Part shown: positions 35,885-45,456 of the stretch, one piece after another
Layout of the letters: each line of letters opens with the position of its first letter
Numbering within the stretch: the first letter of the stretch is position 1
DNA from: Burkholderiales bacterium
GTDB taxonomy: Bacteria > Pseudomonadota > Gammaproteobacteria > Burkholderiales > Nitrosomonadaceae
Length of the DNA stretch: 64,000 nt
Direction of reading: 5' to 3'
NCBI GenBank assembly: GCA_024235795.1
Contig: JACKLR010000002.1
Coordinates: forward strand, 682,001-746,000
Program-made: the position numbers and the translations under genes
The notes under the pieces: model-generated
Told to the model about the DNA's origin: nothing
The model's input: the letters and a program-made list of their open reading frames with translations, nothing else
Databases searched by the model: none

Positions 35885-37615
35885 ATGAAATTATTGTTTT
35901 TGACGCACAGTTTCAACAGCCTCGCACAGCGCCTGTATGTTGAACTGACACGCCGCGATCATACGATCTCAATCGAATTCGATATCAACGATGCCGTCAC
36001 CGTGCAGGCTGTTGAATTGTTTCAGCCTGAATTGATAATCGCGCCATTTCTGAAGCGGGCGATTCCCGAGAGCATTTGGCGCAAGGTGCCCTGTTTTATC
36101 GTGCATCCCGGTATTATCGGTGACCGCGGGCCTTCCGCGCTGGATTGGGCCATGATGCATGAAAAAACAGAATGGGGCGTTACCGTGTTGCAGGCGAATG
36201 CCGAAATGGATGCCGGGGATATCTGGTCAACAGAAACTTTCCCGATGCCGCCGATTCATCTGACCAAGAAAAGCAGTCTGTACCGCCATGAAGTTGTTGA
36301 CGCGGCTGTCAGTGCGGTTTTGACAGCGATAGACCGTTATGTTTCCGGAAATTTCAAACCGCAGCCGCTGGATTATTCGCACCCCGAGGTGTTTGGACGA
36401 AAACATTTACCGATACGGCAATCGGATCGCATGATCGACTGGCAACAGGATGATACTCATACCATCTTGAAAAAAATCAACGCCGCCGACGGTTTTCCGG
36501 GTGTGCTCGATAAGATTGACGGCACGCTTTGGTATCTGTTTGACGCCCATCCCGAAGCAAAATTGAAAGGCGAGCCGGGCCAAATTATTGCAAAACGGCA
36601 TAACGCCATTTGCCGGGCGACAATTGACGGCGCTGTTTGGATCGGCCATCTAAAACGTAAAAGCGAAAATCCGCAAGATCAGTTCGCATTCAAACTGGCG
36701 GCAACACGGGCTTTACAGCACTATTCAAATACCATTTTGAATAGCGTGCCGGAAGTGTCTTATGATCCATTTGTCCCGTCATCGGATGCAACTTACCGCG
36801 ACATCTGGTTTGAGCAAAAGAATGACGTTGGTTATCTGCATTTTGCGTTTTACAACGGCGCAATGGATACCGATCAATGCAACCGGTTAAGGCAAGTCTA
36901 CCTGCGAGCAACGCAACGTAAAATCAAAGTAATCGTGCTTAAGGGTGGCCCCGATTTTTGGTCGAACGGCATCCATCTCAATCACATCGAACATGCCGAC
37001 AGTCCCGCCGATGAATCATGGCGCAATATCAATGCCATGAATGATCTGGCGCATGCGATCATTACCAATAAGCGGCAATTCACCATCGCCGCTTTGCAAG
37101 GCAACGCAGGTGCGGGCGGTGTTTTTCTGTCATTGGCGGCAGATTATGTCTATGCCCGGGAAAGCGTCATTCTGAATCCGCATTATAAAAGCATGGGTAA
37201 TCTTTACGGTTCGGAGTACTGGACGTATCTGCTTCCCAAACGCGTTAGCCAGGAAGAAACGATTCGACTCACACAAAACCGCTTGCCAATCGGTGCCTGT
37301 GAAGCCCAGGACATGGGCCTGATTGATGAATGTTTTCTATTGGATAAACATGCGTTCATTGAGGCTATTGAACACAGGGCTGAACAGCTAGCACTTTCTT
37401 CGGATTATACAGCGCGATTACAACAGAAAATCCAGCAGCGTCAAAAAGACGAACAACAAAAACCGCTACAACGCTACCGCGAAGAAGAACTGCGTCGGAT
37501 GCAGCTCAATTTCTACGGCTTTGACCCAAGCTACCATGTTGCCCGTTACCATTTCGTGCACAAAATCCCGCATGCGTGGACGCCGCTGTATCTTGCGCGG
37601 CATCGATGTATCTGA
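35885..37615 (+). CDS. hoxX: HoxX/HypX, CO-ligand synthase for hydrogenase maturation
   Basis: 576 residues. The N-terminal domain resembles formyl-transferases (CFIVHPGIIGDRGPSALDW), and the C-terminal domain is crotonase-like (VIVLKGGPDFWSNGIHLN, GNAGAGGVFLSLAADYV). HypX of this architecture converts the formyl group of formyl-tetrahydrofolate to the CO ligand of the hydrogenase iron, allowing maturation under aerobic conditions. The ATG at 35885 follows the hypE stop by one base; the frame opens 30 bases earlier inside hypE. End of the operon. Confidence 0.93.
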   Translation: MKLLFLTHSFNSLAQRLYVELTRRDHTISIEFDINDAVTVQAVELFQPELIIAPFLKRAIPESIWRKVPCFIVHPGIIGDRGPSALDWAMMHEKTEWGVTVLQANAEMDAGDIWSTETFPMPPIHLTKKSSLYRHEVVDAAVSAVLTAIDRYVSGNFKPQPLDYSHPEVFGRKHLPIRQSDRMIDWQQDDTHTILKKINAADGFPGVLDKIDGTLWYLFDAHPEAKLKGEPGQIIAKRHNAICRATIDGAVWIGHLKRKSENPQDQFAFKLAATRALQHYSNTILNSVPEVSYDPFVPSSDATYRDIWFEQKNDVGYLHFAFYNGAMDTDQCNRLRQVYLRATQRKIKVIVLKGGPDFWSNGIHLNHIEHADSPADESWRNINAMNDLAHAIITNKRQFTIAALQGNAGAGGVFLSLAADYVYARESVILNPHYKSMGNLYGSEYWTYLLPKRVSQEETIRLTQNRLPIGACEAQDMGLIDECFLLDKHAFIEAIEHRAEQLALSSDYTARLQQKIQQRQKDEQQKPLQRYREEELRRMQLNFYGFDPSYHVARYHFVHKIPHAWTPLYLARHRCI

Positions 37616-37710
37616 ATTAAATTACATTACAAAAATTGTGAGGAAAATCACTGATTACTCACCAGTAGATTGAGACAATTGATCATGTCAATCTGTTGGA
37701 GTGATTGGTT

Positions 37711-40700
37711 ATGCATGAGCAGAATAAACCTGATAGCACACCAATCCAGTTGCCAAGCTATGCGATTATCGCGTTGATTTTGGGGCTGTTTGTTTTCAAG
37801 GACACCGTTTTTGAGTCTTCACGTCCGGCAATGTCGGAGACAGAAAAAAGCAGCAGCGAGGATGTTCGGTCCAGGCTATGGCAAGATCCATTCGAAGCAG
37901 TAGCATTACATCGTAAAAAATTTCATCAATATCCAGATGACAATAACTACAAAATAATTTCTAGCAAGTACGATGATACATATGCCTATCAAATGGATCA
38001 ATCTATACAGCGCATTTGTTATTCAAATGATACAAATATTCGGGCGCACTCGATAGAGGAATTGCGTTGCCAGATACAATTGAATTCGGAATTTTCCATT
38101 GAAAATGAAAGCGCCGGGAATTTACATGTATTAGCCGTTATGGTCCCTGGCGGGCCTTATGCCGAAGATCAGGAGTGGCGGCTGCGTAGCCGGTTTGCAT
38201 TGATTTCTGGACTGAATGCGGCCGGTTATGTTCCTGAAGAAGCTGAACATATCGGTTTTGTCGATTTTTTTTCGGCATGCAAATCAGCAATTGATTCCTT
38301 TGATCATGAAAGAATTAATTTCTGTGATAAGCCAGCTTATATGCCTTATGAATGGTTTAGCCCGCTATTATCCGCAACCAATGGACTTGTTGATGGTAAA
38401 TCTAATACACCGAAAAGAATTTTGGTGCTCTGGCTGGATAACGATGTATTTTCGCGCACCGATATGCCTTTAAATATACTCGGACGTTTAATTAGCGGGA
38501 TTACAAAGGGAGGAGGTGAAAAGAAATCTGCTAATTCAAAGGTTGTTAAATCTAATTTTAGTATTATCGGACCACAGAGTTCTAATGTACTGAAAAAGAT
38601 GTTTAATGAAATCCAGAAAATTGCTGAAATCTGCTCGAATGAACCAGAAAAAAATGTATGTCAGAAACATAATTATCATGATCTGCTGACAACATTAATT
38701 TTTTCACCATTTGCGACCAAAGATGTCGAGTTGGAAATCAATGGAGATGGCAGGGGATCAACTGAATTTTCTTTGACCGGTGAATCAAATTTTGATTTTA
38801 AATGGCTAAAGGACAGAGTGATCAGAACAATCAGTACGAATGAGAAACTGGCAGGAACCTTGGTTTGTGAGCTAGCGCTTCGGGGTGTGAATTTTTTTAA
38901 ACCTGCCATGAATGACCTTCAAAAGGTAGAAGATGAATGTATATTATCAGCTTTCAACTTTAGGCCACAATCTAATAAGAAGAAAGATCATATCGTGTTG
39001 ATAGGTGAATGGGATACTGTGTATTCCAGAAGTCTAACTAAATCCGTAAAAGAAAAAATAAAAAAATATAGTGGTGAACAGGGAAGTATCGATGAATGGG
39101 TACACAGTTTTAATTATTTGCGTGGGATTGATGGCATTAATGCGGAGCAAGCAACACGCACCCAGACAACTAAAAAAGACGATTCTCAAAAGCTGGATTT
39201 ATCTCAGGAACACAGTATAAAACAGTTACGTCGACCGACAGGTTCTAATCAATATGATTATTTGCGTCGTTTGGTCGAGCATCTCGAGTTTCTCGAGAAA
39301 ACCAAGGCAAAAGCAAGTGGAATCAAAGCGATTGGCGTTTTGGGCAGTGATCCTTACGACAAGCTTCTGATTCTACAAGCACTACATAAACGGTTTCCTC
39401 AGGCAGTTTTTTTTACGACGGACCTGGATGCAAGATTCTTGCATCCAGCTGAACTGCCATGGACGCGTAATTTGATTGTTGCGTCATCATACGGCCTTAA
39501 GTTACATGAATCATTACAGCGAGACACGATGCCTTTCCGTGACAGTTACCAGACGGCATTATATTTGAGTACCAAACTGGCAATTCATTGTCGACTTGAA
39601 TCGCTGGCATTTTCTCGTTACTCCCAAGTAAAATGTGGTGATACAAGTCTGCAAGGGATAATCGACAGCGAAAAACTAGCAACAAGTCCACGATTGTTTG
39701 AGATTGGTAATCGTATGGCAGTAGACTTGAGTCATACGTTGGGCCATGGCATTCATCCTGAGCCTGATTATTTATCCGAAACATCAGAAGTGATAGGTCA
39801 ATTGTTGTTTTTGGCGATATTTATTATCTTAATATCGCTTTTTTTACTTAATTTGGTACCAAAAAGATCTAGGCCCATCGTTTACCTTCTAACATCGGGC
39901 TTGATTGGAATTTTGATCTTATACATGGTACTGCAATTGAGAGAAAGCGCTGTCCTGCATACTTTTTCATTTACTAATGGTACGAGTACCTGGCCAGCCA
40001 ATGCAATTCGGTTTTTTGCGTTAATCACTGCAATCTGGTTTTTTGTTTTTCTAAAACAACAACTGCACAAGAGTAATCAAAAAATATCGGAAAATTTTCT
40101 TCCTGCTGCACAGCAGTATGTAAGTGGACATCAAACGCAAATGTCAGAGGATAAAAACTGGCGGTCATTTTTATTTATCGATGCTTGGAGCAGCGGAAAA
40201 GAAAAAAGCAACAAAAGCAATACAGTGTATTTTATCGACTTATGGAACCACTATCTCAAAATGAGAGAAGTGAAACATTGTGCCTCAAGAGTAATTTTAG
40301 CGCTGCTGCTATATATTGGGTGTATTGTCATATTAGGACAAACCAATTTTTTTGAAATGTCCAGTATTCCCGCTCGTGGTGAAGCTAGTTCTAACATCAA
40401 TAAATTAATATTACGTGTGGTTGTTTTGTTGTATCTGGCACTAATTTTTATTATCGCGGATATTACACATTTGAGCAGTCACTTTATAATGTTATTAAAA
40501 ACAGAGGATGTAATTTGGCCGAAAGAAATACTGGATACTTACATTAAGAAATACGGCACTTCAGAAAATGAGGGATTAGCCAAGAATAAATTAAAAATGG
40601 ATCTGATCAGTCGTCTTGCCGGTGATGTCAATTCGTTTATTTATTACCCGTTTATAATTCTGTTTTTGCTCATTTTATCCCGTAGCCATTACTTTGATAA

Positions 40701-41034
40701 CTGGCACTATACACCACTGCTTTTCATGATTATTAGTTTTACAGCGGTGATCGCAGTGGGTAGTGCCATCAGATTGAGGAGTGCAGCAATTAACGCCAGG
40801 GATGATTTTCTGGAAAAGCTTAATTTTTGCTACTGGCAGTCAATAGCCCATGATGCTCAACAGAAAAATGGGGAAATGCACCATGGAATCAGATTGCTGA
40901 CTGAAGAAATAAAAAACCTGAATTCTGGTCCTTTCCAGCCGATTGAGCGGCATCCGATTGTTTTGTCATTGCTTATGCCATTAGGAAGCGTCGGGGGGTT
41001 ATTTTTGATTGAGTATTTACTAGCCGCTACATGA
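37711..41034 (+). CDS. Large multi-pass membrane protein of unknown function
   Basis: 1,107 residues, no family recognised. One membrane segment near the N-terminus (YAIIALILGLFVF) is followed by about 640 soluble residues, then by about eight hydrophobic segments between residue 690 and the end (for example LLFLAIFIILISLFLLNLV and FIYYPFIILFLLIL). Within the soluble part, the stretch around IGVLGSDPYDKLLILQALHK... VFFTTDLDARFLHPAEL... LIVASSYGLKL has the alternating strand-helix look of a type I periplasmic-binding fold, weakly. GGAG precedes the ATG. It is a single-gene unit between hoxX and phoB. A membrane receptor or transporter-like role is only conjecture. Confidence 0.75.
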   Translation: MHEQNKPDSTPIQLPSYAIIALILGLFVFKDTVFESSRPAMSETEKSSSEDVRSRLWQDPFEAVALHRKKFHQYPDDNNYKIISSKYDDTYAYQMDQSIQRICYSNDTNIRAHSIEELRCQIQLNSEFSIENESAGNLHVLAVMVPGGPYAEDQEWRLRSRFALISGLNAAGYVPEEAEHIGFVDFFSACKSAIDSFDHERINFCDKPAYMPYEWFSPLLSATNGLVDGKSNTPKRILVLWLDNDVFSRTDMPLNILGRLISGITKGGGEKKSANSKVVKSNFSIIGPQSSNVLKKMFNEIQKIAEICSNEPEKNVCQKHNYHDLLTTLIFSPFATKDVELEINGDGRGSTEFSLTGESNFDFKWLKDRVIRTISTNEKLAGTLVCELALRGVNFFKPAMNDLQKVEDECILSAFNFRPQSNKKKDHIVLIGEWDTVYSRSLTKSVKEKIKKYSGEQGSIDEWVHSFNYLRGIDGINAEQATRTQTTKKDDSQKLDLSQEHSIKQLRRPTGSNQYDYLRRLVEHLEFLEKTKAKASGIKAIGVLGSDPYDKLLILQALHKRFPQAVFFTTDLDARFLHPAELPWTRNLIVASSYGLKLHESLQRDTMPFRDSYQTALYLSTKLAIHCRLESLAFSRYSQVKCGDTSLQGIIDSEKLATSPRLFEIGNRMAVDLSHTLGHGIHPEPDYLSETSEVIGQLLFLAIFIILISLFLLNLVPKRSRPIVYLLTSGLIGILILYMVLQLRESAVLHTFSFTNGTSTWPANAIRFFALITAIWFFVFLKQQLHKSNQKISENFLPAAQQYVSGHQTQMSEDKNWRSFLFIDAWSSGKEKSNKSNTVYFIDLWNHYLKMREVKHCASRVILALLLYIGCIVILGQTNFFEMSSIPARGEASSNINKLILRVVVLLYLALIFIIADITHLSSHFIMLLKTEDVIWPKEILDTYIKKYGTSENEGLAKNKLKMDLISRLAGDVNSFIYYPFIILFLLILSRSHYFDNWHYTPLLFMIISFTAVIAVGSAIRLRSAAINARDDFLEKLNFCYWQSIAHDAQQKNGEMHHGIRLLTEEIKNLNSGPFQPIERHPIVLSLLMPLGSVGGLFLIEYLLAAT

Positions 41035-41079
41035 TTCTTGATACAGTTAAATGACTGGAAGATAGCGCCAAGGACTAAA

Positions 41080-41817
41080 TTACAATTGCCGATCCTCGGC
41101 ACTGGCATCATACTCACTTGAAAACCGGTACCCGGTCCCTCTGACGGTTTGTACCAGGTCGTCTTTTCCGATTTTTTCGAGAACTTTGCGTAAACGGCGG
41201 ATATGGACGTCGACGGTCCGGTCTTCGATGAAGACATGGTCGCCCCAGATACGGTCGAGCAATTGCGTGCGGGTATAAACGCGCTCTTTATGCGCCATGA
41301 GGAAGTGCAGCAGCCGAAATTCGGTGGGGCCGAGTTTGACTTCGGTGGGTTCTGAAGGGTTATTGTCAAGAAACGCAAATACACGGTGCTGAGTGGGGTC
41401 GATTTTGAGTCCACCGGCTTCTATAATTTCATCCGAGATTTCAGGCACACGCCGGCGCAGTACCGCTTTGATGCGTGCGATCAGCTCGCGTGGCGAGAAC
41501 GGTTTGGTGATGTAATCATCCGCGCCTGCTTCCAGTCCGCTAATTTTGTCTTCCAGTTCGACTTTCGCGGTCAGCATAATGATAGGTATGGTCTGCGTGC
41601 GCGTGTTGCGCCGTAACTGACGCGCAAATTCGATACCGCTTGAATTCGGCAGCATCCAGTCGAGCAGCACAAGATCGGGTAATATATTATTGATCATGAC
41701 CGCAGCCTGTTCGGCATTGGTTGCACAGACAGGCGTCAGCCCGGAGTTTTTTAAGTTGTAAGAAATGAGTTCCTGTATTGCCGGTTCATCTTCCACGACC
41801 AATACGGTTATAGACAT
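41080..41817 (-). CDS. phoB: Phosphate regulon response regulator PhoB
   Basis: 245-residue OmpR/PhoB-family regulator. The receiver domain has the acidic pair in VVEDEPAI, the phospho-acceptor Asp in LVLLDWMLPNSSG and Lys in YITKPFSPREL. The winged-helix domain ends with RTVDVHIRRLRKVLE and VRGTGYRFS, typical of PhoB. No phoR gene is adjacent. A Pho-box-like site lies about 120 bases upstream, suggesting autoregulation. Confidence 0.88.
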   Translation of the reverse strand: MSITVLVVEDEPAIQELISYNLKNSGLTPVCATNAEQAAVMINNILPDLVLLDWMLPNSSGIEFARQLRRNTRTQTIPIIMLTAKVELEDKISGLEAGADDYITKPFSPRELIARIKAVLRRRVPEISDEIIEAGGLKIDPTQHRVFAFLDNNPSEPTEVKLGPTEFRLLHFLMAHKERVYTRTQLLDRIWGDHVFIEDRTVDVHIRRLRKVLEKIGKDDLVQTVRGTGYRFSSEYDASAEDRQL

Positions 41818-41938
41818 TTGAGAAACTCCATCTAGTTTTTATTGTGTATTACGGTATATTTGGTACATCATGGTCCGTAAATCCAGATAATTAATCACTG
41901 GTTTTATGGGCAGCGTTCAGAGATACTATAAAAATTAG

Positions 41939-41956
41939 ATTACAGTTTTGTGACAA
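41939..41956 (-). promoter_or_regulatory. Pho box upstream of phoB
   Basis: On the minus strand the sequence is TTGTCACAAAACTGTAAT, matching 16 of 18 positions of the PhoB consensus CTGTCATAWAWCTGTMAY, with correct 11-base spacing of the two TGT cores. It sits in the phoB promoter region. Confidence 0.75.
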
Positions 41957-42036
41957 TCGAATGAATGGTGTGTTTTACGACGAAATCGATTGCGAGGTTG
42001 TTTTTAAAAAATAATGTATGATCGAAAATACAGACA

Positions 42037-42714
42037 TTATGGCAGATCGATAGAAATGCAGCCGCCGCCATTGATTCCATCATTGCTGATGGTTATGGCG
42101 CCCGATTTTCCATTATTCTGGTGCATTTCTGCGGCAATTTCCGAGAAATATAATCCGAGCCCGGTATTGCTGGATGTAAAACTGAAATTTTTTTGCTGAC
42201 CCGATGTGCGTGAGTGTAACACTTCCTCCGGGTAACCATTGCCGTCGTCCTTGATTTGCAAAACAAACCTGTTGTTTTCGGTGTAGGCGGTGATCTCGAT
42301 GGCTGATTGTGCATGGGCGTATAAATTGTTCATGATATTGGTGATCGCGCCATTGATCAGTTCACGGTCGATATACCAGTACAGTTCATCCGCACATTGA
42401 ATTGTGATTGAAATATTTTTTTGTGCAAATAATGGAAAATACAGCTCCAGAGATTCGTTTAGGAAATCCTTGATTCCTGTTTCTGTAATGTTGGCAAAAT
42501 AGTGTGCCTGTTCGATGCGATACAGCACCAGTAATTGAATCAAATGGCTGCTAATGCGTTTGCCGTGATACTGTAATTGCTCCAGTTCGGATTTGTTTTT
42601 TTTATCTGCAGTAATGGCGCTGATTTCATCAATTTTGTTGATCAGCAGGGTGAGTGAATTTTTGACATCGTGAACCGAACTAGCCAGTATGGTTGAGAAG
42701 TCGATTGTTTTCAT
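42037..42714 (-). CDS. Soluble sensor histidine kinase
   Basis: 225 residues, no membrane segment. The phospho-acceptor His is in SSVHDVKNSLTLLINKI; the ATPase domain has the N box NNLYAHAQ, G1 KDDGNGYPEE and G2 NTGLGLYFSEIAAEM. No separate sensor domain, so its input must come from a partner. It is 32 bases downstream of the CheY-TPR gene on the same strand, the likely partner. It could also act on PhoB, which lacks a PhoR neighbour. Confidence 0.85.
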   Translation of the reverse strand: MKTIDFSTILASSVHDVKNSLTLLINKIDEISAITADKKNKSELEQLQYHGKRISSHLIQLLVLYRIEQAHYFANITETGIKDFLNESLELYFPLFAQKNISITIQCADELYWYIDRELINGAITNIMNNLYAHAQSAIEITAYTENNRFVLQIKDDGNGYPEEVLHSRTSGQQKNFSFTSSNTGLGLYFSEIAAEMHQNNGKSGAITISNDGINGGGCISIDLP

Positions 42715-42746
42715 CTTTGAGTCATTGGCTATGATTGTTTCTTTTA

Positions 42747-44366
42747 TCAGGCTGCCTGACTGTTGAGGTCTTCGGCCAGTTTGACTAATTGAAAGTATTT
42801 CTGGTTTTGCGGATCGATTTTATGGCCTTGCTCCAGTAGCTGTTTGGATAAAGGCAGGTATTTGCCAATCTCGCCCGTTTTTTTCATCTGCTGAATCATG
42901 GAATAAGCAGCATTAAAATTAATCGTTGCATTATTCGGCATGCCTTTTGCGGCCTGTATGAAGAAATCAATCGATTGCTCGAGTTTGCCATCCTTGGCCA
43001 GTTTAACGCCTTCATTATTGATTTTTACGATTTCCTGTTTTGAGCTCTGAATCAGTTTATTACCTTCTTCGAGTTTGCCGGCTTTTTCGTACAGGTCACG
43101 GACTTGATTCAACAGGTGTTCATTTTCGAAATGGTTACTGACGAGTTGTTTGACAATGTCGCCAGCCATTTCAAGATTATCCACGGCAAGACAACTTTGT
43201 GTGACATCAAGGGCGGTTTGCGGACTCATGTTTTCGGGTTGCGATTTAATAAGACTGCTTACTGTTTTCAAGTACTCACTGCACTTATCCAGTTCATTGG
43301 TTTCACGACAAAGAATCGAACTGGCAATCGCTGCATGCAATCGGGTATCAGGATTGTTTTTAAAATCTTTCTGCAAACTCTCGATCGATTTAAAGGCTTC
43401 TTCGGTTTTTCCCTGGTTTATCATGGATTTCGTCAAACCGGAAAGGTCTGACATGTCGCCAAAACAGGAATGCTTGCCTTCCATAATGGCATATTCATAT
43501 GCCTTCTCGGCAACTTCATAGGCGCCATTCTGGAGGGCAATTTCGCCAAGTTTTCGTTGCCTGACAGGTGACTTGGGCGATTTCTCAATGGCCTGTTCCA
43601 AAAGTTTTTGGCAACGGTCCAATTCACCTTGTTTCTCCAGTGTTGCGGCCAGCCAGTCGAGGGCAATTACATTTGCCGGGCTATCCTTAATCAATGATTC
43701 AAATTGCAGTTGCGCCTGAGAATAGTTACCTTTCTGGAAATATATCTGGCCCAATGCCTGTCTTACCCAGGGAATATTTCTTTCATCCAGAAGCGATTTA
43801 TAAAAATCTTCAGCGTCATCAATTCGGCCAAGTTTATAAAGCAAATCCCCTTTGGTTTTCAGGATTTCCGTTTGACCGCCAGGTTTTTCCTGAAGTTTTT
43901 GATCACATAATGCAGTCGCTTTGGAATAATTTTTGTCTTTAATTGCATTGGCAATCTCTTTAAGGCTGGATTTTTTACGTAAGGCTTTTTCCAGGCGATT
44001 CTGTAATTCTGACGGTGTAAACGGTTTGGAGATGTAATCGTCGGGTAAATAATCAATCGCGCCCATGACCATTGTAGAGGTGTTTTCAGCGGTAATGATG
44101 ATGAAAATCGCGTTGTAACCGATCAGGTTACGATGACGGGCTTCTTCGAGAATCTGTTGCCCATCTTTTCCGCCGCCGAGTTTGTAATCGCAAAAGACGA
44201 TATCAAATCGTTGTTTCTCAAGCAATTCAATAGCTTCCTTGCCGTTTCTGGCCATGACAATTTTCTCGGGCATTAATGGTGAGAGAATGTCGCGGACAAG
44301 AAGACGCATTTTGTCGAAGTCTTCAATGATTAAAACGGACATGTTTTTTAAATTGAGAATATTCAT
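42747..44366 (-). CDS. CheY-like response regulator with C-terminal TPR repeats
   Basis: 539 residues. Receiver domain (about 8-130): LIIEDFDKMR acidic pair, phospho-acceptor Asp in DIVFCDYKLGGG, and Lys in YISKPFTPSEL. After a short helical linker, TPR-type helix pairs run from about residue 140 to the end (for example KGDLLYKLGRIDDAEDFYKS and AALEKQGELDRCQKLL-like units). No DNA-binding or enzymatic output domain, so signalling is by protein contact. An internal ATG at 44342 is an alternative start. Confidence 0.88.
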   Translation of the reverse strand: MNILNLKNMSVLIIEDFDKMRLLVRDILSPLMPEKIVMARNGKEAIELLEKQRFDIVFCDYKLGGGKDGQQILEEARHRNLIGYNAIFIIITAENTSTMVMGAIDYLPDDYISKPFTPSELQNRLEKALRKKSSLKEIANAIKDKNYSKATALCDQKLQEKPGGQTEILKTKGDLLYKLGRIDDAEDFYKSLLDERNIPWVRQALGQIYFQKGNYSQAQLQFESLIKDSPANVIALDWLAATLEKQGELDRCQKLLEQAIEKSPKSPVRQRKLGEIALQNGAYEVAEKAYEYAIMEGKHSCFGDMSDLSGLTKSMINQGKTEEAFKSIESLQKDFKNNPDTRLHAAIASSILCRETNELDKCSEYLKTVSSLIKSQPENMSPQTALDVTQSCLAVDNLEMAGDIVKQLVSNHFENEHLLNQVRDLYEKAGKLEEGNKLIQSSKQEIVKINNEGVKLAKDGKLEQSIDFFIQAAKGMPNNATINFNAAYSMIQQMKKTGEIGKYLPLSKQLLEQGHKIDPQNQKYFQLVKLAEDLNSQAA

Positions 44367-44546
44367 AGATGGATATGTTTCTTGTTATAACAGTCGGTTA
44401 ACAATACATTCGATGTGAATGAATAACGGCCAGATAGGTATTTTCTTGATTATTCGCTGTAATCCGGAAATTTTTATAAACACCATGATTCGGCTTGTCA
44501 TAATTTTCAGTCGACCGGTAATCCTGCTACGCAGCAATTCATCTTG

Positions 44547-44564
44547 TTGTCATAAAACTGCAAC
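44547..44564 (+). promoter_or_regulatory. Pho box upstream of the TonB-system operon
   Basis: TTGTCATAAAACTGCAAC matches 16 of 18 positions of the PhoB consensus CTGTCATAWAWCTGTMAY. A weaker third unit (AATTCAT at 44536-44542) continues the 11-base phasing. It lies about 100 bases before the DUF3450 start, in the gap 44,367-44,664, which otherwise holds nothing I recognise. Confidence 0.75.
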
Positions 44565-44664
44565 ATTCGCTCAGTAGCATGCATGCATAAATAAACAGTA
44601 GATCGGCTGTGTTAACGGGCCTGATCTATACGGCATTAAGCGATTTATAAGTTACTGAGTTTAA

Positions 44665-45453
44665 ATGAATGAATTTATGTTGAAATATTCGTGGACATCG
44701 TTTATCCGGATGCTGGTTTTGTTTTTGGCGGCATGGTTTATACCTGTGGCAGTTGCAAAAGCGTCGAGTCTGGAGAATCTGGCGCAATCGCTGACAAAAA
44801 TCCGCGGTGAAGTCGAAGCCTTACAGACTGAACTGGATCTGGAAAAAGAAAAACATGCCAGCAGGATTACCGCGTTGTCGTCGCAACTGGCGGATTTAAG
44901 TGTTGAGGAACGCAGACAAAAGACGGCGATCGAGAAACTGGAGCATTCGCTTGCGAAATTATCGGAAGCCTCGCTGCAGGCCGAGCAATCCGGCGAGCAG
45001 TTAAAGCCGATTTTGCTGAAGGTGCTGGCGGCCTACAAGCACTATGTTCTCACCGGATTTCCGTTCAAAATCGAAGACCGGATCAAAGCGATTAACACAC
45101 TCGAAGACAACCTCACCAATCAACTCGTCGATCCCAACAAGGCAGTCAATCAGGCATGGGCATTGATTGAAGATGAAATACGCCTGAGCAAGGAAAACGG
45201 TCTTTATCAACAAACCATTTCGCTGGATGGAGAGAAAGTACTGGCTGACGTGGCAAAGCTCGGCACGGTATTTTTGTTTTTCCAGACGCGTGACAACAGG
45301 GCGGGAATGGCCAGAAAATCCGAAAACGGTGCGTGGAAATTTGAGGCGGCAAGCGCCACTGGCGACATACAGCGTATTGCAAAGTTGTTTGATGCGCTCA
45401 AAAAGCAAATCCGCCAGGGCTATTTTGAATTACCCAATCCACTCAGCCAATAA
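44665..45453 (+). CDS. DUF3450 periplasmic coiled-coil protein
   Basis: 262 residues. Signal peptide (hydrophobic LVLFLAAWFIPVAVAKA), then a coiled coil of about 80 residues (ALQTELDLEKEKHASRITAL, ERRQKTAIEKLEHSLAK) and a globular part with VFLFFQTRDNRAGMARKSE. This is the DUF3450 pattern, found at the head of TonB2/TtpC-type energising operons. Its function is thought to be structural support of the ExbB-like complex; this is not proved. First gene after the Pho box; the next gene starts 3 bases on. Confidence 0.85.
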   Translation: MNEFMLKYSWTSFIRMLVLFLAAWFIPVAVAKASSLENLAQSLTKIRGEVEALQTELDLEKEKHASRITALSSQLADLSVEERRQKTAIEKLEHSLAKLSEASLQAEQSGEQLKPILLKVLAAYKHYVLTGFPFKIEDRIKAINTLEDNLTNQLVDPNKAVNQAWALIEDEIRLSKENGLYQQTISLDGEKVLADVAKLGTVFLFFQTRDNRAGMARKSENGAWKFEAASATGDIQRIAKLFDALKKQIRQGYFELPNPLSQ

Positions 45454-45456
45454 AAA

